Shown here: positions 6,640-10,984 of the stretch, one piece after another | How the letters are laid out: each line of letters begins with the position of its first letter | How positions within the stretch are numbered: the stretch's first letter is position 1 | NCBI GenBank assembly: GCA_035529695.1 | Contig: DATKWD010000036.1 | Location: 1 to 10,984, forward strand | Reading direction: 5' to 3' | Source of the DNA: DATKWD01 sp035529695 | GTDB lineage: Bacteria; Actinomycetota; Acidimicrobiia; Acidimicrobiales; Salinilacustritrichaceae | DNA length: 10,984 nt | Program-made: the position numbers and the translations under genes | Notes under the pieces: model-generated | What the model saw: only the letters and a program-made list of their open reading frames with translations | What the model was told of the DNA's origin: nothing | The model's database searches: none

Positions 6640-7095
6640 ATGGCGACGTCGCAGTACGAACCCACCTACGGGCCTCTCTGTGCCGATGACCTGCCGCGGA
6701 TCGCCGAGCTGTTCGAGGCCCACACCGGCCGTCCCGCCGATCTCGACGTGTTCGGCTCGTGGATCGAGCGGTATCCCTCTGCTGCGGCCCGCGATGGCGG
6801 TGTGCTGGTGGGTTTCCTCGTTGGTTGTCGGTTCGCACCCGACGTCCTCGAGCTCACGAACGCTCAGGTTGCACCGTCACACCGTGGCCGAGGTATTGCG
6901 AGGGCCTTGTTCTGCGAGGTCGAGGAATCTGCGCGTCGAGCGGGGTTTGCGGCACTGATCGTCGCACCGTCGGTCCTCAATGCCACCCGCAGCCAGCGTG
7001 TCGACGCGCCGAAGTTCTACGAGCGGATCGGGTTCCGGACGGTCCACACGACGGCGAGCACCCAGATCGTCGTCAGGTCGCTCGAAGCCGGCTGA
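6640..7095 (+). CDS. GNAT family N-acetyltransferase
   Basis: This 151-residue protein has the GNAT fold, which transfers an acetyl group from acetyl-CoA to an amine. The acetyl-CoA pyrophosphate loop is clear: VAPSHRGRGIARALF, with HRGRGIA at residues 81-87, followed by the helix CEVEESARRAG. Near the C-terminus is the usual APKFYERIGFRTV block (FYERIGF 126-132). The N-terminal strand and helix are PTYGPLCADDLPRIAELFEAH. The substrate is unknown. An in-frame ATG at 6613 adds nine residues (MIVIVVETT). Neither start has a Shine-Dalgarno, and I prefer 6640 because the family core begins a few residues later. In the 114 bases upstream, back to the VOC remnant, I see nothing definite. The gene converges on the DUF4031 gene across 16 bases. 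Confidence 0.85.
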   Translation: MATSQYEPTYGPLCADDLPRIAELFEAHTGRPADLDVFGSWIERYPSAAARDGGVLVGFLVGCRFAPDVLELTNAQVAPSHRGRGIARALFCEVEESARRAGFAALIVAPSVLNATRSQRVDAPKFYERIGFRTVHTTASTQIVVRSLEAG

Positions 7096-7134
7096 TCCGA
7101 CCCTGCCGTCGTCAGGGAGCGACGCGGTCGGATC
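7094..7134. terminator. Nested inverted repeats at a convergent gene junction
   Basis: GATCCGACC (7094-7102) is the exact complement of GGTCGGATC (7126-7134). Inside lies a smaller stem, CCCTG (7101-7105) with CAGGG (7113-7117). The structure spans the stop of the acetyltransferase gene and the stop of the DUF4031 gene, so it could end transcription from both sides. No U-run is present. The two stems overlap at 7101-7102 and so compete. Confidence 0.45.
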
Positions 7135-7384
7135 GTCGTGTGCGGAGTCCGGCGGCACGGAGACGGCGCACCAGCACCCGGCTGTCGACCGGTTCGGCGC
7201 CGAGGTCGATGGCATGTGCTCGATAGTCGCTCGGCACGTCGTAGTGATCGCCCTGGAACGCACGGCGTGGAATGCCGAGGCGAGCGGCGAACTCGTGGAG
7301 CTCGTCGTAGCTCGTGTCGCTGACGAGGTGGGCCCATTTCCGGCCGTGCCAGGTCCACACCGCAGCATCCACGAGGATGGTCAC
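7112..7384 (-). CDS. DUF4031 family protein
   Basis: This small protein of 90 residues is recognisable as the DUF4031 family by its start (MTILVDAAVWTWHGRKWAHL), the block SDTSYDELHEFAARLGIPRRAFQ, the motif GDHYDVP (45-51), and the pattern RAHAIDLGAEPV. The length is normal for the family. It has no membrane segment or signal peptide, and no biochemical function is established that I know of. Conserved acidic and histidine residues (Asp6, His19, Asp46, His47, Asp49) could bind a metal or substrate; this is inference. Its ATG overlaps the TGA of larC in an ATGA (7381-7384), so it is probably translated by coupling from the larB-larC message. That hints at a link to the nickel-pincer pathway or at simple co-expression. 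Confidence 0.8.
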   Translation of the reverse strand: MTILVDAAVWTWHGRKWAHLVSDTSYDELHEFAARLGIPRRAFQGDHYDVPSDYRAHAIDLGAEPVDSRVLVRRLRAAGLRTRRSDRVAP

Positions 7385-8577
7385 GACGCATCGTCTTCGG
7401 GCGACAGCTCGGGCCGGAGCCGGCGCCTACCGGCCTCCTCGGCCAGTGACACGACTTCGCGAAGCGGCAATCCTTCGAGTTCGGCGATGCGGGCTGCGTC
7501 GTCGTGTTCGACCTTGATGCGGCCCGCACTCACCTTGACCCGGACCGGCCGTCCCACGACCTCGACCGTGTGGTGCTCACGCGACTGCGGCCAGCGCTTC
7601 ATCTCGTGACCCCGCACACCGAGGGTCCCGGTCTCGGCCACCATCACGCGTGCCACCTGGCCGGCGATCGCCACGTCGGCGAGCGCTGACACGGTGTGGG
7701 CGGGACGGCCCTTCTTCATCACCATCGGCGTGATCCAGGCGTCGTGGGCACCGGCATCGATGAGAGCACCGATGGCATGCGCGAGGGTCTCGCCGGTGGC
7801 GTCGTCGACATTGCATTCGAGGAGCACGACCGGCTGACCGTCGGGGAGCAGAGCCGCGACCTCACCGAGAACGACCTGGGTCAGGTTGGGTTGCTCGTCG
7901 ATCTCGCGGCTCCCCGCGCCGAAGCCACTCTCGGTCACCCGCATCGCGGGCATCGGGCCGAACGACGTGCAGTTGGCGGCAAGCAGCGCCGCCCCGGTCG
8001 GTGTCGTCATCTCGAACGCGAGGTCGAGCCCCTTGACCGGCGCGTCTCGCAACAGCTCGACGACCGCCGGTGCCGGGTTCGGGAGCAGGCCGTGTGCCGA
8101 GCGGACCATCCCGCGCCCGACGGCGATCTCCGACGCCGCGATCAGGTCGACATCGAGAAGTTCGAGCGCTGCGCAGGTTCCGACGATGTCGACGATGGCG
8201 TCGAGGCCACCGACTTCGTGGAAGTGCACCTGCTCGGGCGGTCGTCGGTGGAGTCGGCCCTCGGCGACCGCCAACGCATCGAAGGTCGCGAGTGCCCGTT
8301 CGCGGACGCGCTCGGGTAGCCGCGCTTCGGTGACGAGGCCCTTGATGTGTGCTGCCGTACGGATCACCGACGTCTCCTCGGTGACGACCGTGACGTGGGT
8401 CGCAGCGATCCCACCTCGCAGCACCGCATGTGCCTCCAGCGCCCATCCCTTGACGGGCAGGGTGTCGAGAACGGCGCGGATCTCATCGACGTCGGCGCCG
8501 GCGTCGACGAGCGATCCGAGGGCCATGTCGCCGGCGATTCCCGAGAAACAGTGGAACCACGCGATCCGTTCGGTCAT
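7381..8577 (-). CDS. larC: Nickel-pincer cofactor biosynthesis protein LarC (nickel insertion)
   Basis: LarC inserts nickel into pyridinium-3,5-bisthiocarboxylic acid mononucleotide in a CTP-dependent step, the last step in making the nickel-pincer cofactor of lactate racemase and related epimerases. The 398-residue protein shows the family's landmarks in order: FHCFSGIAGDMALGSLVDAG (8-27), VHFHEVGGLDAIVDIVG (117-133), FEMTTPTGAALL (188-199), ECNVDDATGE (254-263) and MKKGRPAH (287-294). Lactobacillus plantarum makes the two halves from two frames by programmed frameshifting; here LarC1 and LarC2 parts are in one uninterrupted frame, as in most species. Its ATG overlaps the larB stop by 4 bases (8574-8577), and its own stop overlaps the DUF4031 start, so translation of all three is probably coupled. 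No larE is in the window. Confidence 0.92.
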   Translation of the reverse strand: MTERIAWFHCFSGIAGDMALGSLVDAGADVDEIRAVLDTLPVKGWALEAHAVLRGGIAATHVTVVTEETSVIRTAAHIKGLVTEARLPERVRERALATFDALAVAEGRLHRRPPEQVHFHEVGGLDAIVDIVGTCAALELLDVDLIAASEIAVGRGMVRSAHGLLPNPAPAVVELLRDAPVKGLDLAFEMTTPTGAALLAANCTSFGPMPAMRVTESGFGAGSREIDEQPNLTQVVLGEVAALLPDGQPVVLLECNVDDATGETLAHAIGALIDAGAHDAWITPMVMKKGRPAHTVSALADVAIAGQVARVMVAETGTLGVRGHEMKRWPQSREHHTVEVVGRPVRVKVSAGRIKVEHDDAARIAELEGLPLREVVSLAEEAGRRRLRPELSPEDDAS

Positions 8578-9320
8578 CGGCGCAGCATCCTCATGATGGC
8601 GATGGCCGCGCCGTACCCGTTGTCGATGCCGACGACGCTCACTCCTGCAGCGCAGGAGGCGTGCATCGAGAGCAATGCGGTGACGCCTTCGAGGCCCGCG
8701 CCGTATCCGACGCTGGTCGGCACTGCGACGACCGGTGCGCCCGTGATGCCGCCGACGACGCTGGCCAGTGCCCCTTCCATCCCGGCGACGACGATGACGG
8801 CATCGGCTTCGGCCACGGTGTCGGCAGATGCGAGGAGGCGATGGATGCCGGCGACGCCCGCATCAGTGATGCGGCTCGGCTTGACCCCGTGGGCGGCGAG
8901 CACTGCGTCGGCCTCGTCGGCAACGGGGAGGTCGGCGGTTCCGGCGGTCACGATGAGCACCCCGGCGTCGGGACCCTCGCCTTCGGCCGCGGGCTGCCAG
9001 ACGCACAGCGTCCCGCTCCGAGTGCCTCCCGGGTTCGCGTCGAGCGCCGCGAGCGCCTGGGCCTCGTCGGTTCGGGTCAACAGCACGGGTTCGTCGCCGG
9101 CGGCGAGCAACTCGGTGATGATCGCCGCACATTGGGCGGGCGTCTTGCCGGGCGCGTAGACCGCCTCGGCCAGGCCCTGTCGGATGCTGCGGTGGTGATC
9201 GACCCGTGCGAACCCGAGGTCGGTGTAGGGGAGTCGACGAAGAGAACGCGCCGCTTCGTCGGCGTCGATCGTTCCAGCTGCGACCCCGGCCAACATCTGA
9301 CGAAGAGTGTCGTCGTCCAC
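8574..9320 (-). CDS. larB: Nickel-pincer cofactor biosynthesis protein LarB
   Basis: LarB carboxylates the pyridinium ring of nicotinic acid adenine dinucleotide and hydrolyses its phosphoanhydride, the first step towards the nickel-pincer cofactor. The 248-residue protein (from GTG 9320) has the LarB N-terminal block FARVDHHRSIRQGLAEAVYAPGKT (37-60). A PurE-like C-terminal domain follows, with TAGTADLPVADEA, VVAGMEGALASVVGG, and PTSVGYGAGLEGVTALL followed by SMHASCAAG. Cys223 in HASCAAG aligns by eye with the catalytic cysteine of the Lactobacillus enzyme (SCA context). I chose GTG 9320. A longer in-frame extension to ATG 9404 would run through the start of pheA on the other strand and looks non-homologous. 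The stop overlaps the larC ATG. Only 19 bases separate this start from pheA. Confidence 0.92.
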   Translation of the reverse strand: MDDDTLRQMLAGVAAGTIDADEAARSLRRLPYTDLGFARVDHHRSIRQGLAEAVYAPGKTPAQCAAIITELLAAGDEPVLLTRTDEAQALAALDANPGGTRSGTLCVWQPAAEGEGPDAGVLIVTAGTADLPVADEADAVLAAHGVKPSRITDAGVAGIHRLLASADTVAEADAVIVVAGMEGALASVVGGITGAPVVAVPTSVGYGAGLEGVTALLSMHASCAAGVSVVGIDNGYGAAIAIMRMLRR

Positions 9321-9339
9321 ACCAGTAGTTTGACCGTCC
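9321..9339. promoter_or_regulatory. 19-base divergent larB-pheA intergenic region with a possible -10 for pheA
   Basis: The whole gap between two divergent GTG starts is 19 bases. TAGTTT (9326-9331) fits the TANNNT -10 pattern on the plus strand and ends 8 bases before the pheA GTG, which would give a leaderless pheA message. No Shine-Dalgarno can fit for either gene. The -35 regions would have to lie inside the opposite gene. On the minus strand only weak -10 candidates are seen. Confidence 0.35.
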
Positions 9340-10284
9340 GTGACCCAGCCCGCAGCTTCGGTGCCGTCGCGGGTGGGATTTCTCGGTCCGCTCGGCACCT
9401 TCACCGAGATGGCGCTCCTGACTCAGCCCGATCTGGCGTCGGCAGAGCTGCACGCCATCGGCTCGATCTCCGATGTCCTCTTCGCCACCCGCGATGGCGA
9501 GGTCGATCTCGGATTCGTCGCAATCGAGAACTCGATCGAAGGGTCGGTGAATGTCACCATCGACACGCTTGCGTTCGATCTGGATCTCCGGATCCAACGC
9601 GAGGTCGTGATCAACGTGCAGCTCAACCTGTTGGCTCGTCGGGGCGTCCCCATCGAGCGGATCGAGCGAGTTGTGTCGATCCCGGTTGCGGCCGCGCAGT
9701 GCCGCACGTTCCTGCACGACCACCTTCCTGGCGTCGAGATGGTGGCGGCGAACTCGACGGCCGAAGCCGCGCAGATGGTCGCCGACGGCGACGACGGCCG
9801 AATTGCCTCGATCAGTACTGCGCTGGCCGCCGAGATGTACGGCCTCGAGGTGTTGGCCGAGGATGTCGAAGATCATCCCGAGAACCAGACGCGCTTCGTC
9901 GCCGTCACTCCCCACGGCGTCCCGACTCCCACCGGACACGACAAGACGAGCATCGTCGTGTTCCAGCGAACCGACCGTCCGGGGTCGCTCCTCGGCATCC
10001 TCCAGGAGTTCGCAGCCCGGGCGATCAACCTCACCAAGCTCGAGTCACGTCCGACCAAGACCGGCCTCGGCGACTACTGCTTCCTGATCGACCTCGAAGG
10101 TCACATCGCCGATGAAGTGGTGGGGGACTGCCTGCGTGACCTGCGCGCGAAGTGCGAGGACATCAAGTTCCTCGGCAGCTACCCCGCCGCCGGAGAGCAC
10201 GGCCCGGGTCTGCGCCGGGAAGCCGAATCGAACTGGCGCCAGGCCGACGACTGGCTGCAGTCGCTGCGCAGCGAACTCGACTGA
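9340..10284 (+). CDS. pheA: Prephenate dehydratase
   Basis: Prephenate dehydratase converts prephenate to phenylpyruvate in phenylalanine biosynthesis, in the cytoplasm. The 314-residue protein (from GTG 9340) has the two-part catalytic domain: VGFLGPLGTFTEMALL near the start, FVAIENSIEGSVNVTIDTL (59-77), and NQTRFVAV (182-189) with the catalytic Thr-Arg-Phe motif at 184-186. An ACT domain follows (about 202-280), with RPGSLLGILQEFAARAINLT and the ESRP motif (235-238) that binds phenylalanine for feedback inhibition. The ACT domain appears complete. No chorismate mutase or prephenate dehydrogenase domain is fused. A C-terminal tail of about 35 charged residues (EAESNWRQADDWLQSLRSEL) follows and looks helical. 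The gene is divergent from larB and is followed by tRNA-Ser. There is no functional link to the larBC operon that I can see. Confidence 0.94.
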   Translation: MTQPAASVPSRVGFLGPLGTFTEMALLTQPDLASAELHAIGSISDVLFATRDGEVDLGFVAIENSIEGSVNVTIDTLAFDLDLRIQREVVINVQLNLLARRGVPIERIERVVSIPVAAAQCRTFLHDHLPGVEMVAANSTAEAAQMVADGDDGRIASISTALAAEMYGLEVLAEDVEDHPENQTRFVAVTPHGVPTPTGHDKTSIVVFQRTDRPGSLLGILQEFAARAINLTKLESRPTKTGLGDYCFLIDLEGHIADEVVGDCLRDLRAKCEDIKFLGSYPAAGEHGPGLRREAESNWRQADDWLQSLRSELD

Positions 10285-10314
10285 TCGCGCTGCGGTCGGC
10301 TGGGCCGCGACGAC

Positions 10315-10320
10315 TACCGT
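10315..10320 (+). promoter_or_regulatory. Possible -10 element of the tRNA-Ser gene
   Basis: TACCGT fits TANNNT and ends 10 bases before the mature 5' end of the tRNA, leaving room for a very short leader. No clear -35 is seen. The interval 10285-10330 holds no gene. Confidence 0.25.
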
Positions 10321-10330
10321 CGATCCCTCC

Positions 10331-10421
10331 GGAGGGGTGCCCGAGCGGACGAAGGGAACGGTCTTGAAAACCGTCGGGCCTCTTGCAGGTCCCGTGGGTT
10401 CGAATCCCACCCCCTCCGCCA
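10331..10421 (+). tRNA. tRNA-Ser(UGA)
   Basis: This is a class II tRNA of 91 bases including an encoded CCA (10419-10421). The acceptor stem GGAGGGG (10331-10337) pairs with CCCCTCC (10411-10417). The anticodon stem ACGGT/ACCGT encloses the loop CTTGAAA (10363-10369) with anticodon TGA (10365-10367), which reads UCA. A long variable arm (about 10375-10393) is typical of serine tRNAs. The T arm is GTGGG-TTCGAAT-CCCAC (10394-10410). The gene is intact even though an integrase gene lies just downstream. Confidence 0.95.
10394..10421 (+). other. Probable attachment site (attL core) in the 3' end of tRNA-Ser
   Basis: Tyrosine integrases commonly recombine at the T arm and 3' end of tRNA genes and keep the tRNA intact by carrying a copy of that end. 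A complete tRNA followed within 150 bases by an integrase gene reading away from it fits this pattern, making this stretch the likely left attachment core. The other copy, which would mark the right end, is outside the window, so the exact core limits are unknown. Confidence 0.55.
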
Positions 10422-10462
10422 GAAGCATCCAGGTCAAGTGTGATTTTGTGGCAAAGCGGGCC

Positions 10463-10476
10463 GGTCACCACTGACC
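10463..10476. repeat. Short inverted repeat between tRNA and integrase
   Basis: GGTCA (10463-10467) and TGACC (10472-10476) flank CCAC. The centre includes ACCACT, which is also the core of the stronger repeats 30-90 bases downstream. It could be a degenerate member of that set or a small hairpin. Confidence 0.3.
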
Positions 10477-10501
10477 ACGAAAGGGAGTGGTGGCAGAGGC
10501 C

Positions 10502-10561
10502 GTACCACTGTGGTACCACTACTGGACGGCACCAGACGGATCCAGTGGTACGGAGTGGTAC
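10502..10561. repeat. Cluster of four 8-bp repeats in front of the integrase gene
   Basis: GTACCACT occurs at 10502-10509 and 10513-10520 (11-base spacing). Its exact complement AGTGGTAC occurs at 10544-10551 and 10554-10561 (10-base spacing). Between the first two lies the perfect palindrome GTGGTACCAC (10510-10519). Paired direct repeats, facing each other, spaced one helical turn and about 80-140 bases from an attachment core, look like integrase arm-type binding sites or an operator. The last copy overlaps the integrase ribosome binding site (GGAG, 10552-10555). Confidence 0.6.
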
Positions 10562-10563
10562 GA

Positions 10564-10984
10564 GTGAGCACACCGCAGAAAATCCAGGTCTTCTCGCTCG
10601 GCAAGCCGACCAAGGGCACCCCGACCGGCCAGCGCCGGTACCGGGTCAAGTGGCGGATCGACGGTCGAGATCGCACGCGGTCATTCAAGACGCGGGCCGA
10701 GGCCGACCGATACCGGCGCCGCCTCCTCGACGCCGTTGAAGCCGGAGAGCGCTTCGACGAGGGCACCGGCGGGCCGGCGTCGTGGTCAACCGACTCGCTG
10801 ACCTGGTTTCGGTGGTCCCAAGAGTGGCTGGCGCTCAAGTGGCCGCAGTGGGCGGGAACGACGCGACGTAGCGCGCTCGAAACTCTCGTCTCCATCACAC
10901 CCCGCATGGTTCGAGCCAGCGCTCCGAACCCGCCCGACGAAGTCGTCGACTGGCTCCGCTCCGACGGCTACATCCCCGGCTCCG
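10564..10984 (+). CDS. Tyrosine-type site-specific integrase, N-terminal part
   Basis: The frame is open from GTG 10564 to the window end, giving 140 residues; the catalytic domain is beyond the window. The start is supported by GGAG 8 bases upstream. Residues 24-65 (RRYRVKWRIDGRDRTRSFKT, then RAEADRYRRRLLDAVEAGERFD) are the typical N-terminal arm-binding strand-helix unit of actinobacterial phage and ICE integrases. Residues about 80-115 (LTWFRWSQEWLALKWPQWAG, then TTRRSALETLVSITPRMV) begin the core-binding SAM-like domain. It is placed next to a tRNA-Ser 3' end and oriented away from it, as for an integrase at the end of an inserted element. The R-H-R-Y catalytic residues cannot be checked, so activity is unknown. 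Family assignment rests on the N-terminal pattern and context. Confidence 0.82.
   Translation, partial: MSTPQKIQVFSLGKPTKGTPTGQRRYRVKWRIDGRDRTRSFKTRAEADRYRRRLLDAVEAGERFDEGTGGPASWSTDSLTWFRWSQEWLALKWPQWAGTTRRSALETLVSITPRMVRASAPNPPDEVVDWLRSDGYIPGS

Noticed and set aside
8661..10115. A 484-codon open frame on the plus strand across larB and pheA
   Set aside because: It is antisense to larB, then out of frame within pheA. Its product is rich in Arg, Gly, Asp and His with no family pattern, as expected for a high-GC shadow frame.
10285..10310. A possible terminator after pheA (TCGCG with CGCGA)
   Set aside because: The stem is only 5 bp with a long loop and no other support.
10434..10907. A 157-codon minus-strand open frame opposite the integrase start
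   Set aside because: It is antisense to a good integrase N-terminus with a ribosome binding site, and it has no recognisable domain.
1..10984. CRISPR arrays, insertion sequences, riboswitches, rRNA
   Set aside because: I found no regularly spaced repeats, no transposase-like frame and no recognisable riboswitch or rRNA sequence; the only repeat cluster is the one next to the integrase.

Overview
The window is high-GC, densely packed bacterial DNA in which most genes abut, overlap by 4 bases or face each other across very short gaps. Codon use, GTG starts, frequent lack of Shine-Dalgarno sites and the gene families present (PaaX-like regulator, DUF4031, membrane desaturase, DinB-type protein) point to an actinobacterium. 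Acidimicrobiia is my best guess, but no marker in the window proves it.

Layout. Positions 1-2087 (+): the end of a TauE/SafE-type membrane permease, then a complete N-acyl-D-amino-acid deacylase-type amidohydrolase. Convergent to it is a metallo-beta-lactamase-fold hydrolase related to glyoxalase II and persulfide dioxygenase (2095-2805, -). That gene diverges from a one-transmembrane-segment protein of unknown function (2933-3502, +). A strong hairpin separates the latter from a PaaX-family regulator (3522-4292, -), which is divergent from a membrane fatty acid desaturase (4321-5283, +) with only 28 bases between the starts. Next is an unusual DinB-MOSC fusion (5300-6292, -), then the wreck of a VOC/glyoxalase gene (6324-6525, +) and a GNAT acetyltransferase (about 6640-7095, +).

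Positions 7112-9320 (-) form a tight operon, larB-larC-DUF4031, with ATGA overlaps at both junctions. LarB and LarC make part of the nickel-pincer nucleotide cofactor; larE is not in the window. Divergent from larB, across 19 bases, is pheA (prephenate dehydratase, 9340-10284, +), an ordinary phenylalanine biosynthesis gene. It is followed by tRNA-Ser(UGA) at 10331-10421.

Immediately right of the tRNA the character changes. A cluster of 8-bp direct and inverted repeats leads into the start of a tyrosine-type integrase that runs off the window. This looks like the left edge of an integrated element (phage, ICE or island) inserted at the 3' end of the tRNA-Ser gene; its cargo lies outside the window.

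The window is mostly ordinary core genome. The points most worth a second look are the element edge with its repeat cluster, the DinB-MOSC fusion, DUF4031 locked behind larC, the deleted VOC gene, and the paired repeats between the PaaX regulator and the desaturase.
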